Positions 49,896 to 61,529 of a stretch of 64,000 nucleotides of DNA are shown here, piece by piece; position 1 is the stretch's first letter; the number at the start of each line of letters is the position of its first letter. The stretch is taken from contig NZ_JMPR01000046.1 of NCBI RefSeq assembly GCF_000735525.1, positions 1 through 64,000 on the forward strand. The letters are read 5' to 3'. Source of the DNA: Tatumella ptyseos ATCC 33301 (lineage in GTDB: Bacteria; Pseudomonadota; Gammaproteobacteria; Enterobacterales; Enterobacteriaceae). Below the pieces are notes generated by a model. It was not told the DNA's origin and searched no databases. It worked only from the letters and a program-made list of their open reading frames with translations. Made by a program: the position numbers and the translations under genes.

Positions 49896-51266
49896 TTAGC
49901 CTTGTGAAGAGACGATATTTTTCTTCTTAAACAGACGATAACTTAACAGCAGTAATACCACCCAAATCGCTCCGGCATAAAGTGACAGCCGGGTATCCGG
50001 GAAGTAACCAATCAGCGCTATAATAAACACCAGGAACAGGATCCCGATAACAGACATCACTGAGCCCCCCGGTAACGGGAACTTGATCTGGCTGCGACCT
50101 TCCGCGCCCAGTTTCTTACGGAAACCAATCTGCGCCAGCAAAATCATGATCCAGACCCAGACCGTGGCAAAGGTTGCCAGCGAGGCAATGACCAGGAAGA
50201 CTTTTTCCGGCATCAGGTAGTTCAGCAATACGGCAATCAGCAGAGCGACCATCATCACCACCACCGTCAGCCATGGGGTACCGCGTTTAGAGACCGCGGT
50301 AAACATCTTAGGCGCATCCCCCTGTTCAGCCATGCCATGCAGCATACGACCGACCCCGAAGATATCGCTGTTAATCGCCGATAGCGAGGCGGTGATCACC
50401 ACAAAGTTCAGTACCGCGGCGGCGGCGGCGACTCCCAGGTGCTGGAAGGTCAGGACAAACGGACTGCCATTGGTCCCTACCTGATCCCACGGATAGATGG
50501 ACATAATGACAAACAGCGTACCGACGTAAAATACCAGAATACGCCAGGGAACGGAGTTGATAGCTTTGGGGATCGTGTTTTCCGGTTTGTCCGCTTCACC
50601 GGCGGTGATCCCGATAATCTCAATCCCGCCGTAAGCAAACATCACCATCTGTAAAGACAGCAGCATTCCGGTGAGTCCGTGTGCAAAGAAACCGCCATGG
50701 CTCCACAGGTTACTGATACCGGTCGGATGACCGCCGTTACCTATTCCCCAAATAATGATACCCAGGCCTGCCAGGATCATCAGAACAATGGTGGCGACTT
50801 TGAAGAAGGAGAACCAGAACTCAAGCTCACCGAACACCTTTACGCTCATCATATTGATGGCACCGATGATCAGCACCACACTGAGTACCCATATCCAGTG
50901 AGGCACCTCCGGGAACCACACGCCCATATACACTCCGAAGGCGGTGACATCGGCGATGGCGACGATCAGAATTTCAAAGCAGTAAGTCCAGCCCGTAATA
51001 TACCCCGCCATCGGGCCAAGGTAATCCCTGGCATAACGGGAAAAGGAACCGGCATTCGGATTATTTACCGACATCTCACCCAGTGCGCGCATAATAATAT
51101 AGGCGACAGCACCACCGATAATATAGGCCAGCAGAACACTCGGTCCCGCCATACGGATAGCATCCGCCGAGCCATAAAATAACCCGGTTCCGATAGCGGA
51201 ACCCAATGCCATAAACCTGATATGTCTGGTGCTGAGCCCCCGACGCAGTGTATTTGTTTTTTGCAT
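49896..51266 (-). CDS. proY: Proline-specific permease-like transporter ProY
   Basis: Amino-acid/polyamine/organocation permease of 456 residues (E. coli 457), twelve membrane helices. The N-terminal signature [20 protein letters not shown] and [17 protein letters not shown]-type motif in helix 6 are present. E. coli ProY is described as a cryptic proline transporter, so the substrate is by name only. It lies 66 bp after brnQ; a terminator between them suggests partly separate transcription. Confidence 0.92.
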   Translation of the reverse strand: MQKTNTLRRGLSTRHIRFMALGSAIGTGLFYGSADAIRMAGPSVLLAYIIGGAVAYIIMRALGEMSVNNPNAGSFSRYARDYLGPMAGYITGWTYCFEILIVAIADVTAFGVYMGVWFPEVPHWIWVLSVVLIIGAINMMSVKVFGELEFWFSFFKVATIVLMILAGLGIIIWGIGNGGHPTGISNLWSHGGFFAHGLTGMLLSLQMVMFAYGGIEIIGITAGEADKPENTIPKAINSVPWRILVFYVGTLFVIMSIYPWDQVGTNGSPFVLTFQHLGVAAAAAVLNFVVITASLSAINSDIFGVGRMLHGMAEQGDAPKMFTAVSKRGTPWLTVVVMMVALLIAVLLNYLMPEKVFLVIASLATFATVWVWIMILLAQIGFRKKLGAEGRSQIKFPLPGGSVMSVIGILFLVFIIALIGYFPDTRLSLYAGAIWVVLLLLSYRLFKKKNIVSSQG

Positions 51267-51282
51267 AACGACCTGTACCTGT

Positions 51283-51314
51283 AAAAAAGAAAACCACGGG
51301 CAGGCCCGTGGTTT
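51283..51314 (-). terminator. Terminator between brnQ and proY
   Basis: On the minus strand a G+C-rich stem (CCACGGG and CCCGTGG, extended by AAA/TTT) is followed by TCTTTTTT. It lies 18 bp after the brnQ stop. Confidence 0.8.
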
Positions 51315-51332
51315 ATACTTCAGTATTCCGGT

Positions 51333-52652
51333 TTACTGATGTACTTTTGCCGGATAACTCCCTTTAATCCGGTCAATGACCACACAAACCACCAGGATGA
51401 CGAGTGTCGGTGGCAGCCATGACAGTCCCTGGTCGGCCAGCGGCAGATTCTGACAGAATCCCGGTAACAAGTCTTTAAATTCGCTGCCTTTAATCGCATC
51501 GATGGCACCAAAAATCAGGCTGACCAGCATTGCCGGTGCAATAATCCGCGAGCTGCGGTTCCACCAGCGCAGAGTGAAGCTCAGTACCACCAGCACAATG
51601 CACGGCGGGTAAATGGCGGTCAGTACCGGAATAGATAACTGGATCAGATGGCTCAGTCCCAGGTTAGAGACCAGCATTGAAAAGCCGCCCAGAATAAAGA
51701 CCAGCGCACGATAGGAAAGCGGCAGTAGCTGTGCAAAAAACTCAGCACAGGCACAGGTCAGTCCGACCGCAGTGACCATACAGGCAACAAAGATTAAGGC
51801 ACCCAGGAACAGGCTGCCTGCCCCGCCGAAGGTATGTTGCACATACGCATGCAGGATAGTCGCACCGTTAGCGCCAGCCGGCACCAGGTGACCACTGCCG
51901 GACCCGAGACGGAACAGCGCCAGATAGACCAGCGTCAGGCCGATACCGGCAATAATTCCTGCCAGCATGGTATAGCGGGTCAGCAGACCGGCTTCTTCAA
52001 TGCCGCGTGAACGTGCCGCATTGACGATAACAATACCGAAGACCAGTGCGCCAAGCGTATCCATGGTCAGGTAACCGTTAACAAAACCGTTCGAAAATGC
52101 TGCCGTCTGATAGACATCGACTGCCGGGATTTCACCGCCCGCCGGCCAGAGCATCGCCGCCACACCCAGGATAGCCAGTGCCACAATTTTCAGCGGCGCC
52201 AGAAAGTGCCCTACGGTATCCAGCAGTTTCCCCGGATAGAGAGAAATCAGAATGACCAGCGCAAAATAGATCAGGCTGTAAATGAATAAAGGCATTGCCC
52301 CGTCACCGGCCAGCGGCGCAATTCCGATTTCAAAAGAGACAGTCGCGGTACGCGGTGTCGCAAACAGTGGACCGACAGCGAGGTAACAGACTGTCGCCAG
52401 CACCAGGCCCGCCACTTTCCCGATAGGCGAGCTGAGGGCATCAATACCGCCCCCCACACGAGCCAGGGCAATGACCGTCAGCACCGGTAGTCCGACGGCA
52501 GTAATAAGGAAACCACCGGCAGCCGTCCAGACATGTTCTCCGGCCTGAACACCTACCATCGGCGGGAAGATTATATTGCCGGCGCCAACAAACAGGGCAA
52601 AAGTCATAAAGCCCAGCGCAAGGATATCTTTAGTCGTTAATTGTTTAGTCAT
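51333..52652 (-). CDS. brnQ: Branched-chain amino acid carrier BrnQ (LIV-II)
   Basis: Sodium- or proton-coupled carrier for leucine, isoleucine and valine, 439 residues as in E. coli, twelve membrane helices. N-terminal signature [20 protein letters not shown]; also [14 protein letters not shown]. The brnQ-proY order is that of E. coli. The 342 bases upstream hold no clear gene. Confidence 0.96.
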   Translation of the reverse strand: MTKQLTTKDILALGFMTFALFVGAGNIIFPPMVGVQAGEHVWTAAGGFLITAVGLPVLTVIALARVGGGIDALSSPIGKVAGLVLATVCYLAVGPLFATPRTATVSFEIGIAPLAGDGAMPLFIYSLIYFALVILISLYPGKLLDTVGHFLAPLKIVALAILGVAAMLWPAGGEIPAVDVYQTAAFSNGFVNGYLTMDTLGALVFGIVIVNAARSRGIEEAGLLTRYTMLAGIIAGIGLTLVYLALFRLGSGSGHLVPAGANGATILHAYVQHTFGGAGSLFLGALIFVACMVTAVGLTCACAEFFAQLLPLSYRALVFILGGFSMLVSNLGLSHLIQLSIPVLTAIYPPCIVLVVLSFTLRWWNRSSRIIAPAMLVSLIFGAIDAIKGSEFKDLLPGFCQNLPLADQGLSWLPPTLVILVVCVVIDRIKGSYPAKVHQ

Positions 52653-52994
52653 AAATCACTCTGCACATCATGTGCTGACAGAAGCAGGAAGTTGGGTTTG
52701 GTTATCATCCATCCACGAATAATTTTTCACCTGATACTGACGCCCTGCCGGGCGCCGGACTGAAAGCAGCGAAATATTCAGTTTATTATTTTTCACCAGA
52801 GGATTTGATGATAACGGTCATAAGTAAAACTTTTATAGCGATGAAAGGCAATAACGGATCGCCAAACCAGTAGGAAATGCCATATTTACTCAGAAAGGCA
52901 GTGAATATCACGGTTTTTACAGCAAGCAGGCGGGGATGATGTGTTTATTATTTGAACTGAGCATAAGGATATATACATTTTTCATATGACAGGC
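52653..52994. other. Interval upstream of brnQ without a clear gene
   Basis: Contains a G+C hairpin (CGCCC-TGCC-GGGCG, 52741-52754) and, on the plus strand, a 21-codon frame at 52808-52873 behind an AGAGGA site. No promoter for brnQ could be read with confidence. The region is A+T-rich toward 52,980. Confidence 0.4.
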
Positions 52995-53022
52995 AAAGAA
53001 AAGGCGCGGAACCCGCGCCTTT
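52995..53022 (-). terminator. Terminator of the methionine synthase-like gene
   Basis: On the minus strand AAAGGCGCGG, loop GTT, CCGCGCCTTT followed by TCTTT, 20 bp after the stop. Confidence 0.85.
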
Positions 53023-53042
53023 CCGGCAGAGACTTTCCGGGG

Positions 53043-54146
53043 CTACCAGACTTCTCCGGCAATCGCCACCACACTGCGGATTTTCTGCCATTGCTCGTCT
53101 TCAGTGATGCTATTCCCTTCTTCGGTGGAAGCAAAACCGCACTGCGGACTGAGGCAGAGTTGTTCAATACTGAGAAATTGCGCAGCTTCTGCAATACGGG
53201 CTTTCACCTGTGCAGGATCTTCCGGGGTGCCGTTTTTGGTGGTGATCAGACCGAGCACCGCCTGCTGGTGTCCGGGGCGGATAAAACGCAGCGGTTCAAA
53301 CCCTCCTGAACGCTCATTGTCATATTCCAGGAAGAAGGCATCGACATTCACCTGGCCAAACAAAACTTCGGCCACCGGCTCATAACCCCCTTCAGAAATC
53401 CAGGTCGAACGGAAATTTCCGCGACAGACATGCAATCCGACGGTGAGATCAGAGGGTTTACCAATCAGCGCCTGGTTCAGGACTCTGGCGTACGTTTCCG
53501 CCAGCGCTTCCGGGTCATCACCACGGGCACGGACCTGCGCTTTCTGGTCTTCGGAACATAAATAGGCCCAGACCGTATCATCGAGTTGCAGATAACGGCA
53601 TCCGGCCTGGTAAAAGGCATGGATCGCCTCGCGCCATGTGGCAGCCAGATCATCAAAATAGTCATTCAGATCCGGGTAGACCGTTTCGTCGATATATTCC
53701 CGGCCACCACGGAAATGCAGCACGCTCGGGCTGGGGATGGTCATTTTAGCCACGGCATCACCGGCAATACTCTGCAGATAACGGAAATCTTCCAGCATCG
53801 GATGGTCTTTGAACCCCAGTTTCCCGGTCACACGGACGCCCCGGGCTTTGGTTTCTACCCCTTTGAACTGAATACCGTGGGCGGCTTCAAAGGGTTCTAC
53901 CCCTTCCAGCCCTTCAAAAAAGTCAAAATGCCACCAGGCACGACGAAACTCACCATCGGTGACGACCTGTAAACCGGCTGCCCGTTGTTTCTCCACCACA
54001 TCAAGGATGGCGGCATTTTCAATTTCTCTGAGTTCTTCTGCGCCCAGTGTACCGTTCGCAAATTCTGAACGAGCCTGTTTAATGGATTCAGGGCGTAAAA
54101 AACTACCAACAGTCTCTGCACGAAATGGGGCGTGTTCTCTTTGCAT
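53043..54146 (-). CDS. Cobalamin-independent methionine synthase II family protein (short MetE-like)
   Basis: Protein of 367 residues equivalent to the C-terminal catalytic half of MetE (YxjG/YxjH type). Zinc ligands are visible as HxC in GLHVCRGNF, the Glu in FFLEYDNE and Cys in LSPQCGFAS. Start FRAETVGSFLRPESIKQA is typical. The reaction is probably methyl transfer to homocysteine or a related thiol; the methyl donor is not established for short forms. Absent from E. coli at this place between phoR and brnQ. Upstream MetJ/MetR-like operators tie it to methionine control. It has its own terminator. Confidence 0.88.
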   Translation of the reverse strand: MQREHAPFRAETVGSFLRPESIKQARSEFANGTLGAEELREIENAAILDVVEKQRAAGLQVVTDGEFRRAWWHFDFFEGLEGVEPFEAAHGIQFKGVETKARGVRVTGKLGFKDHPMLEDFRYLQSIAGDAVAKMTIPSPSVLHFRGGREYIDETVYPDLNDYFDDLAATWREAIHAFYQAGCRYLQLDDTVWAYLCSEDQKAQVRARGDDPEALAETYARVLNQALIGKPSDLTVGLHVCRGNFRSTWISEGGYEPVAEVLFGQVNVDAFFLEYDNERSGGFEPLRFIRPGHQQAVLGLITTKNGTPEDPAQVKARIAEAAQFLSIEQLCLSPQCGFASTEEGNSITEDEQWQKIRSVVAIAGEVW

Positions 54147-54191
54147 TGTTATTCTCCGGGTCCGCTACCGTTCCGGCCACTGGCAGTAAAA

Positions 54192-54207
54192 AGCCATCCG
54201 GACGGCT
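54192..54207 (-). promoter_or_regulatory. MetJ-box-like operator
   Basis: AGCCATCCGGACGGCT resembles two tandem met boxes (AGACGTCT twice), 11 of 16 positions, and is nearly palindromic. It lies 46-61 bp before the methionine synthase-like ATG. Confidence 0.5.
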
Positions 54208-54230
54208 AAATATCTTTCTGTAGCATGACA

Positions 54231-54284
54231 TGAGGAAAATTCCTCATCAATTGATGAAATTTCAGTATAGATGAATTTTTTTCA
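54231..54284 (-). promoter_or_regulatory. MetR-type binding region
   Basis: TGAATTTTTTTCA (54272-54284) is an exact match to the MetR consensus TGAA-N5-TTCA. Nearby are TGAAATTTCA (54255-54264) and the 16-bp inverted repeat TGAGGAAAATTCCTCA (54231-54246). The cluster suits activation by a LysR-type regulator. Confidence 0.5.
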
Positions 54285-54367
54285 TTGGTGACTTCAGGAA
54301 AGTTCATTTTCCCGGAGAGAACATGACAGAAGAGACGGGACGCAGACACCGCGCCCCGGGGAAGTCA

Positions 54368-55684
54368 TCAGGACGTCGATATATCAGTACGGCTTTCTTT
54401 GCCGACAATCAGACGGGAGGCAAGCTGAAAACTAAAGCAGGTCGCCTTTCCGGGAATACTGGAAACCGATAACCGGCTGCCATGATGCCCCAGCGCATGC
54501 TTCACAATCGCCAGGCCCAGGCCACTGCCCCCGGTCTGCCGGGAACGGGCCTTATCCACCCGGTAAAAGCGCTCGGTCAGATGAGGAATATGCTCAGCGG
54601 CGATCCCCGGGCCATTATCGGTCACCGAGAAGAGCGCGCCCTGCGCATCCCGCTGCCAGACGATATCAATGCGGGTATTTTCCGGAGTATGACTGAGTGC
54701 ATTGTAAACCAGGTTAGAAATTGCGCTGCGCAACTGTTCATCATTACCATACACCCGCAGGTCGCTGTCCACCGAGAAACTGACCACCTGCCCCGGATGT
54801 TTCAGACTATCGGCTTCCTGTTGCAACATCGACAGCATTCCCGGGACATCAACGACCTCCCGGATATTCATCGCAGGGGCAGCTTCTATCCGGGTCAGGG
54901 TCATCAGTTGCCTGATAAGCCCCTCCATACGCCGCGACTGCTCCTGCATGGTACCTACCGCTTTCATCCGCAACGGCGCATTCATCTGGTCATCTTCCAT
55001 CATTTCCAGATAGCCCTGAAGCACGGTGAGCGGAGTACGTAATTCATGGCTGACATTGGCAAAAAAGTGCCGGCGCATATTTTCGAGCTGGCGCATCTGC
55101 GTCATATCCCTTGCACTGATCATCCATTGGCCTTCAGTATAAGGCACAATTCTGAACTCCATATGACGGCCATTATTCAGTAACTGCGTCAGAGGTTTTT
55201 CAAAATCGGCAGTCTGTAAATAACGACTGAATTCGGGGTAGCGCAGCAGATTAAGAATATTTTGTCCGCTATCTTCCGGCCAGCGCAGACCCAGATATTC
55301 CTGAGCCAGCCCGTTACACCAGAAGATATTCCCCTCTTCGGTGGTCAGCACCAGTGCATCCGGCAGCGACTCAGCGCCACTTCGGAAGCGTTTGATCAGG
55401 CTTCGCAGTTCACGGCGACGGTGCCGGTTACGTGCCTGCATCAGATACAGACCGTGAAACAGCGGTTCCCAGCTCCCCTTACCGGTCGGGGGGGTCATAC
55501 TTTTATCCACCCATAACCAATGGGACAGGCGCATCAGTTGAAAGAAATGCCAGAAAAGTAAAAGGGCGACGGCCAGAAACAGACACCCGCCCGGATACCC
55601 GCTCACCAGGCCGACAATGCCCCCTGCAACGCAGACAAGAAAGAATTCTGACAACAGGGTACGCCACGAAAGTTTATCCAGCAA
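54368..55684 (-). CDS. phoR: Phosphate regulon sensor kinase PhoR
   Basis: Inner-membrane histidine kinase of 438 residues (E. coli 431). Two N-terminal helices (about 12-50), a charged linker, a PAS domain (about 100-195), the H-box with phospho-acceptor His213 in [15 protein letters not shown], and the ATPase domain with [19 protein letters not shown] and [12 protein letters not shown]. It phosphorylates PhoB when phosphate is low. The start appears to be TTG at 55684 with CAGGAG ten bases ahead; E. coli uses GTG at the same place. 14 bp after phoB, so one operon. Confidence 0.97.
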   Translation of the reverse strand: MLDKLSWRTLLSEFFLVCVAGGIVGLVSGYPGGCLFLAVALLLFWHFFQLMRLSHWLWVDKSMTPPTGKGSWEPLFHGLYLMQARNRHRRRELRSLIKRFRSGAESLPDALVLTTEEGNIFWCNGLAQEYLGLRWPEDSGQNILNLLRYPEFSRYLQTADFEKPLTQLLNNGRHMEFRIVPYTEGQWMISARDMTQMRQLENMRRHFFANVSHELRTPLTVLQGYLEMMEDDQMNAPLRMKAVGTMQEQSRRMEGLIRQLMTLTRIEAAPAMNIREVVDVPGMLSMLQQEADSLKHPGQVVSFSVDSDLRVYGNDEQLRSAISNLVYNALSHTPENTRIDIVWQRDAQGALFSVTDNGPGIAAEHIPHLTERFYRVDKARSRQTGGSGLGLAIVKHALGHHGSRLSVSSIPGKATCFSFQLASRLIVGKESRTDISTS

Positions 55685-55698
55685 AAGTCACACTCCTG

Positions 55699-56388
55699 TC
55701 AGAAACGGGCTGAAAACCGGTAACCGGTGCCACGGACAGTCTGAACCATACGTTCATGACCACTGATTTCAAGCGCTTTACGCAACCGGCGGATATGCAC
55801 ATCCACGGTCCTGTCTTCCACGTAAACATTCGTTCCCCAGACGTGATTCAGTAATTGCTCACGACTGTAAACACGTTCGGGATGGGTCATAAAAAAGTGC
55901 AGGAGTTTATATTCTGTCGGCCCCATATCCAGCGGGGTTTCGCCGGCCATCACCCGATGAGAGGTCGGGTCTAATGTCAGCCCCTGAATATCGATAAGTT
56001 CATCATCGGCCATCGGAGAAATACGACGGATCACTGCTTTTATCCTGGCAATCAGCTCCCGGGGAGAAAAAGGCTTAGTAATATAGTCATCAGCCCCCGC
56101 ATCCAGACCACGGACACGATCTTCCTCTTCTCCGCGGGCCGTCAGCATCACCACCGGAATATCACGGGTCATGGCTTCTTTTTTAATATATTTAATCAAT
56201 TGAATACCACTGCCCCCCGGGAGCATCCAGTCAAGCAGGATCAGGTCGGGCCAGGGTTCAATCAGTTGCTTCACCGCGCTGTCATAATCTTCGGCTTCGA
56301 TGGGATGGTAACCATTCTGCTCCAGCACAAAACATAACATTTCACGGATTGGAGCTTCATCTTCCACGACAAGAATGCGTTTAGCCAT
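55699..56388 (-). CDS. phoB: Phosphate regulon response regulator PhoB
   Basis: OmpR-family response regulator of 229 residues, same as E. coli. The receiver has acidic pocket Glu9/Asp10, phospho-acceptor Asp53 ([10 protein letters not shown]) and Lys in DYITKPFSP. The C-terminal winged helix reads [14 protein letters not shown] and [14 protein letters not shown]. The frame extends to 56436, but the ATG at 56388 behind GGAG fits the family. A Pho box upstream indicates autoregulation. Confidence 0.98.
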   Translation of the reverse strand: MAKRILVVEDEAPIREMLCFVLEQNGYHPIEAEDYDSAVKQLIEPWPDLILLDWMLPGGSGIQLIKYIKKEAMTRDIPVVMLTARGEEEDRVRGLDAGADDYITKPFSPRELIARIKAVIRRISPMADDELIDIQGLTLDPTSHRVMAGETPLDMGPTEYKLLHFFMTHPERVYSREQLLNHVWGTNVYVEDRTVDVHIRRLRKALEISGHERMVQTVRGTGYRFSARF

Positions 56389-56435
56389 TGTTTCTCCAGA
56401 GGATATTTCCGGATTCTTCCGGTATACGCGGCACA

Positions 56436-56457
56436 TTATGAGACAGTTTTATGACAG
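56436..56457 (-). promoter_or_regulatory. Pho box of phoBR
   Basis: On the minus strand two 11-bp units, CTGTCATAAAA and CTGTCTCATAA, match the PhoB direct-repeat consensus almost exactly. They lie 48-69 bp before the phoB ATG, in the 193-bp interval shared with sbcD. Confidence 0.9.
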
Positions 56458-56581
56458 ATTTATGAAGGAATGTCAGGGATATTTTTGCCGGCTTCCCCGG
56501 CGGGTACCGGTGCAGAGATACTTTTTTATCCCTGCACCGTCTGCAGGTATACTACGGGCAGCAGGCAATTTCGGGAGCATC

Positions 56582-57814
56582 ATGAAAATTATCCATACCT
56601 CCGACTGGCATCTGGGCCAGTTTTTTTATTCCCGTAGCCGGGCGCGGGAACATCAGGCTTTCCTCGACTGGCTTCTCGCGCAGATCACTCTGCATCAGGT
56701 CAATGCCCTGATTGTTGCCGGAGATATTTTTGATACCGGTTCCCCGCCCAGTTATGCCCGGGAAATGTATAATCATTTTGTGGTTGAGCTGCAAAAAACC
56801 GGTTGCCGGCTGGTGATCCTGGCGGGAAACCATGACTCTGTCGCGATGCTGAACGAATCACGGGAACTGCTGGCCTGTCTGAATACCCGGGTGATCGCCA
56901 GTGCCAGCCCTGACGGCGAAGATCAGTTGGTGGTGCTGAAAGATGCTCAGGATCTGCCTGCCGCCATTTTATGTGCTATCCCGTATTTACGTCCGCGGGA
57001 TATCCAGCTCAGCCAGGCCGGGCTGGACAGTCAGCAAAAACAGCAAAATCTGCTGCAGGCCATTGCAGACCATTACCGGCACTGTTATCAGGCCGCCCTG
57101 CGGCTTCGCGAGACGCTGGGTGACCCGTCACTGCCGATCATAGCGACCGGCCATCTGACTGCCCTGGGGGTCAGTAAAAGCGATTCCGTACGCGATATTT
57201 ATATCGGTACCCTGGACGCCTTTCCGGCCTCCGCCTTTCCGCCCGCAGATTATATCGCCTTAGGCCATATCCACCGCCCGCAACAGGTGGGGGGGCAGCC
57301 TCATATCCGTTACAGCGGCTCGCCCATCGCACTGAGTTTTGATGAGTCTTCCACAGAAAAAAGCGTGTGTCTGGTGGAGTTCAGCCCGCAATCCGCCCCG
57401 GTGATCACACAGTTACCGATCCCCTGCGTTCAGCCACTGAAGACCCTGAAAGGATCACTGGCAGAAATTGAACAACAACTGGACTTACTGACACCGCTTG
57501 CCGGGGCCCCACCGGTCTGGCTGGATATAGAAGTCACGCAGCAGGAGTACCTCAGTGATCTGCAGCAACGGGTGGAGGCACTGATTGAGGGCCGCCCGGC
57601 GGAAGTGCTGCTGTTACGGCGCAGCCGAAACAGCACAACAACCGGTATTGCCCGCGAAACGAATGAAACCCTGAACGAACTGACCGCAGAAGAAGTGTTC
57701 CTGCGTCGTCTGAGCCGCGAAGAAGCGTTACCGGAAGAAGAGCAGCAGCGACTCCTGACCCTGTTTCTTCAGACCCTGGAACTGGTCCGGGATGCCGGCA
57801 CGGAGAATGAATGA
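56582..57814 (+). CDS. sbcD: Exonuclease subunit SbcD (Mre11-type)
   Basis: Metallophosphoesterase subunit of SbcCD, which cuts DNA hairpins and blocked ends. 410 residues (E. coli 400). Phosphoesterase motifs: TSDWHLGQ (about 6-13), [20 protein letters not shown], and the C-terminal metal site TGHLTALG and ALGHIHRPQ. The capping domain follows. The frame is open to 56375, but the ATG at 56582 gives the family start [12 protein letters not shown]. Its stop overlaps sbcC by 4 bp (ATGA). Divergent from phoB, as in E. coli. Confidence 0.97.
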   Translation: MKIIHTSDWHLGQFFYSRSRAREHQAFLDWLLAQITLHQVNALIVAGDIFDTGSPPSYAREMYNHFVVELQKTGCRLVILAGNHDSVAMLNESRELLACLNTRVIASASPDGEDQLVVLKDAQDLPAAILCAIPYLRPRDIQLSQAGLDSQQKQQNLLQAIADHYRHCYQAALRLRETLGDPSLPIIATGHLTALGVSKSDSVRDIYIGTLDAFPASAFPPADYIALGHIHRPQQVGGQPHIRYSGSPIALSFDESSTEKSVCLVEFSPQSAPVITQLPIPCVQPLKTLKGSLAEIEQQLDLLTPLAGAPPVWLDIEVTQQEYLSDLQQRVEALIEGRPAEVLLLRRSRNSTTTGIARETNETLNELTAEEVFLRRLSREEALPEEEQQRLLTLFLQTLELVRDAGTENE

Positions 57815-60800
57815 AAATACTGACATTACGGTTTAAGAATCTGAATGCACTGCGCGGGGAATGGTTTATTGATTTCCGGCGTGAACCCTTTGCCGGTAAC
57901 GGGCTGTTTGCCATTACCGGGGATACCGGTGCAGGTAAAACCACGCTGCTGGATGCTATCTGCCTGGCGCTTTATCACCAGACCCCCAGGCTGACGAACA
58001 TCAGCCAATCGCAGAATGCACTGATGAGCCGCGGCTGCAGTGATTGTCTTGCCGAAGTTGAATTTGAAATTCGCGGTGAGGCCTGGCGGGCATTCTGGAG
58101 CCAGAACCGTGCCCGCAACCAGCCGGACGGAAAACTGCAACCGCCCCGGGCGGAACTGGCCCGCTGTGCGGATAATGTGATTGTTGCAGATAAACTCCAG
58201 GATAAGCTGCGCTACACCGAACAGCTCTCCGGACTCAATTTTCAGCGATTTACCCGGTCGATGATGCTCTCGCAGGGGCAGTTCGCGGCTTTCCTGAATG
58301 CGCCTCCGGGCGAGCGGGCTGAACTGCTGGAAGAACTGACCGGTACCGAAATCTACGGGCAGATCTCCCGCAGTGTATTTGAACAACATAAAGCCTTACG
58401 GCAGCAACTGGAGACACTGCGGGCCGGGTTGTCAGGGGTCGTCTTGCTGGATGACGTTGCCCGCCAGCAGATCCTGCACCAACAGCAGGAACTGCAAACT
58501 ACAGAGCAGCAACTGCAGCAGGAACTCACCCGCCATGAACAGGCCTTACTCTGGCTGAACCAGACCCGGCAACTGAAAGACCAGCACCGGCAACGTGAAC
58601 TGGCGCATCAGGAGACCCGCGAGCGTCTGGAACAGGCTGAACCCTGGCGTCTGCGTCTGCAACGCAGTGAGCCGGCGGAAAAAATCAGACCGCTGTGGCA
58701 GCAATTACAGAGCCGCCGTCAGTCGCAGCAGGAACTGTTCACCCAACAGACTCTTGCGGCCGAACGTCTGAAACAAACGGAGACCGCACACCGGCAAGCG
58801 CACGAACGATGGCAGTCTGCTGAGCAAGACTATCGCCGGCAACAGATGCAGCAACAGCAACTGGAAACCCTGCTCAGTGAACAGGTGATCCCGCTGGATC
58901 ACACGCTTGCCAGCGAAGAACAACAACTGAACCGGTCTCTGCAACAGCTTAAAGAGCAACAACAGCAACAGGCGGAGACCCGTCAGCAGATCACTCAGAC
59001 AGAACAGCAACTGCAACAACTGAACAGCCAGCGGGAACACTGGCTGAACTGGCACCAGCAACATGCAGGCCTGGCAGAGTGGGGCCCTGCCCTGCCCCTG
59101 TGGCGCGAGCGGCTGAGTCAATGGCAACAGCAGGCACTGACTGCCAGGACGCTGCATGAGCAGATGACGAAGCAACAGCAGGAACTCAGCCAGCAGGCCC
59201 TTGTGCTGACCGGCCTGCATAATACTCTGCCGCCCCTGCAGCAGGCAGAATCCGCTGCCGCCACCGATCTCGAACGTCTGACGCAACAGCAGCAGTCTCT
59301 GGAAAACGAGCATACCCGCGATGCGCTGCGTCAGACGCTGGAGAATGCGCAGTCCCGACGTGCCCGCCAGCAGCAACTGCTGCTGCTGGCCACAAAATCT
59401 GAGCCGTTACATCACCAGTTGAATAAGCTGCAACCACAGGTCGCCGCGCTGCAACAAAAGATAGCTGCCGATGAACAGTCGCTGACACAGTTTCGCGAGC
59501 TGTTCCAGACTGAGCGCAAACAACTCCAGGCGCTGATCACCCTGTGTGAACTGGATGCGAGGATCACCGATCTTGCCGCATTGCGGGAGACCCTCGAGGC
59601 CGGACATCCCTGCCCGCTGTGCGGCTCCTGTGAACATCCGTCGGTCACGGAATATAAACAACTACAGCCCGCCGAAAATCAGCAACTGAAACTGGCGCAG
59701 GAAAAGCGGGTGGCTGAACTGCAGGAACAAGGCGTCCGGCGTAAAGAGCAACTCGCCCAGGCCCGCCAGCAGTACGGGCAAATGACGGAGGAGATCACCA
59801 CCCTGACCGCTGCACTTGCGGAGTCAGAAGCACAATGGCAATCGCTGTGCCTGGCTGAAGGACTGACGCTGAAGCTCACTGAAATGCCGCTGCTGCAACA
59901 CTATCTGCAGGAGACAGAAGCCAGGGAACAGCAGGTCCGTCACCAGTTACAGCTGCGGGAACAGGCAGCCCTGGCCTGTCAGCAGGCCCGGGAACACTAC
60001 TACCAAAGCCGTGACCGATTACAGCACCACCAGCAACAAACCGCATTGATGACGGAACAGCAAAATACCCGTCAGGCCGCCGTTGAAGAGAGCAGTAAAA
60101 ATTACCGGCAGACAACAGAACAGGCTGAACGATTGCTGTCCTCATTACGGGAAGAGATCTCCCGCTACGCACTGTCGCTGCCGGAAGAAATTCAGGCGGC
60201 AGACGCGTGGCTGAACACGCAGCAGGAGCTCTGGAAAAAGTGGCAACACAATGAACAACAGCTTCGCGATACGGAACCGGAACAGATCCGTCTGACGACG
60301 TCGCTGGAAAGAATGCAGCAGGATCTCCAGCGGCAGATGACGGTGAGCGCGCAAACAGAACAGACTGTCACACAACAACGCGGACAGCTGTCAGCCTTGC
60401 GGGAGAAACGCCACAGCTTATTTGCGGATAAAGACGTCAATGAGGCACGGCAGTCCATGCAGCGAGAGTTGACACAACTTCAGCAACAGCAGCAGGATCT
60501 CCTGGAAAAATCCCATGCGTTGCAGCGTGAACTCAGCCTGCAGGATGGTCAGCATCGCCAGCAGGAGCAACAATATCGCCAGCTGGCAGAACAGCGGCAG
60601 AACGACGAATTGCAGTTTACCGATGCCCTGCAGAAACAGGGCTTCAGCGACAGCGATGCTTTTACTGCTGCCCTGCTGGACGAAGAGACCGCCACTTCCC
60701 TGCGCCGGCAACTGCAGGAACTGGAACAAGCCAGCGATCAGACCGGGATCCTGTTAAAACAGGTGCATGAGAGCCTGCAGCAACATCTGCAACAGCGGCC

Positions 60801-61488
60801 GGAGGGCATTCCGGACGAGAGCAACGTACTGGCAGAAATAACCGTCACTCTGAAACAGCGCCTGAATGAAACTATCGGCCAGCAGGGAGGACTTCGCGAA
60901 CAGCTTAAGGCCGATGATCACTACCGTCAGCAACAACAGCAGTTAATCGAAAAGATCAGTCAGCAACAGAGGCTGCTGGCTGACTGGGATCATCTTAACC
61001 ATCTGATCGGATCGGCCAGCGGGGATCGGTTCCGCCGGTTTGCCCAGGGCCTGACGCTGGATCATCTGGTCTGGCTGGCCAACCAGCAACTGGCGCGTCT
61101 TCACGGGCGCTATCTGTTGCAGCGTCAGTCGGATGACACTCTGGAACTGGCGGTCATTGATCGCTGGCAGGCGGACAATTGCCGGGATACACGTACATTA
61201 TCCGGCGGGGAAAGTTTCCTGGTCAGCCTGGCGCTGGCGCTGGCGTTATCCGACCTGGTGAGCGAGAAGAACCGGATTGAGTCACTCTTCCTCGATGAAG
61301 GCTTTGGCACGCTGGATGCGGAAACACTCGACGTGGCACTCGATGCGCTGGATAGCCTGAACGCCAGCGGTAAAACCATCGGTGTGATCAGCCATGTTGA
61401 CGCCATGAAAGAACGGATCCCGTTACAAATCCGGGTCATCAAAAATAATGGCCTCGGTTACAGCAAACTCGAACTGCCGCAGCCCTGA
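57811..61488 (+). CDS. sbcC: Exonuclease subunit SbcC (Rad50-type SMC ATPase)
   Basis: SMC-like ATPase of 1225 residues, about 175 longer than E. coli SbcC (1048). N-terminal Walker A is GDTGAGKTT. Two long coiled-coil arms, very rich in Gln, flank the zinc hook CPLC (Cys601 and Cys604). The C-terminal half has signature [19 protein letters not shown] and Walker [13 protein letters not shown], with the H-loop at GVISHVDAM. The extra length is in the Gln-rich arms. It forms the ATP-driven complex with SbcD upstream (4-bp overlap). Confidence 0.97.
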   Translation: MKILTLRFKNLNALRGEWFIDFRREPFAGNGLFAITGDTGAGKTTLLDAICLALYHQTPRLTNISQSQNALMSRGCSDCLAEVEFEIRGEAWRAFWSQNRARNQPDGKLQPPRAELARCADNVIVADKLQDKLRYTEQLSGLNFQRFTRSMMLSQGQFAAFLNAPPGERAELLEELTGTEIYGQISRSVFEQHKALRQQLETLRAGLSGVVLLDDVARQQILHQQQELQTTEQQLQQELTRHEQALLWLNQTRQLKDQHRQRELAHQETRERLEQAEPWRLRLQRSEPAEKIRPLWQQLQSRRQSQQELFTQQTLAAERLKQTETAHRQAHERWQSAEQDYRRQQMQQQQLETLLSEQVIPLDHTLASEEQQLNRSLQQLKEQQQQQAETRQQITQTEQQLQQLNSQREHWLNWHQQHAGLAEWGPALPLWRERLSQWQQQALTARTLHEQMTKQQQELSQQALVLTGLHNTLPPLQQAESAAATDLERLTQQQQSLENEHTRDALRQTLENAQSRRARQQQLLLLATKSEPLHHQLNKLQPQVAALQQKIAADEQSLTQFRELFQTERKQLQALITLCELDARITDLAALRETLEAGHPCPLCGSCEHPSVTEYKQLQPAENQQLKLAQEKRVAELQEQGVRRKEQLAQARQQYGQMTEEITTLTAALAESEAQWQSLCLAEGLTLKLTEMPLLQHYLQETEAREQQVRHQLQLREQAALACQQAREHYYQSRDRLQHHQQQTALMTEQQNTRQAAVEESSKNYRQTTEQAERLLSSLREEISRYALSLPEEIQAADAWLNTQQELWKKWQHNEQQLRDTEPEQIRLTTSLERMQQDLQRQMTVSAQTEQTVTQQRGQLSALREKRHSLFADKDVNEARQSMQRELTQLQQQQQDLLEKSHALQRELSLQDGQHRQQEQQYRQLAEQRQNDELQFTDALQKQGFSDSDAFTAALLDEETATSLRRQLQELEQASDQTGILLKQVHESLQQHLQQRPEGIPDESNVLAEITVTLKQRLNETIGQQGGLREQLKADDHYRQQQQQLIEKISQQQRLLADWDHLNHLIGSASGDRFRRFAQGLTLDHLVWLANQQLARLHGRYLLQRQSDDTLELAVIDRWQADNCRDTRTLSGGESFLVSLALALALSDLVSEKNRIESLFLDEGFGTLDAETLDVALDALDSLNASGKTIGVISHVDAMKERIPLQIRVIKNNGLGYSKLELPQP

Positions 61489-61529
61489 GGCCAGGCCGCC
61501 GGCCATTCTGCGTTACCGCATGGCCGGGG

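Noticed and set aside
56375-56581. 69-residue N-terminal extension of SbcD
   Set aside because: It would run through the Pho box and the phoB promoter and lacks family similarity; the ATG at 56582 gives the conserved start.
57811-61488. Long antisense frames inside sbcC as genes
   Set aside because: They arise from the Gln-rich CAG/CAA codon bias, which yields Leu-rich open frames on the other strand; no ribosome sites or motifs.
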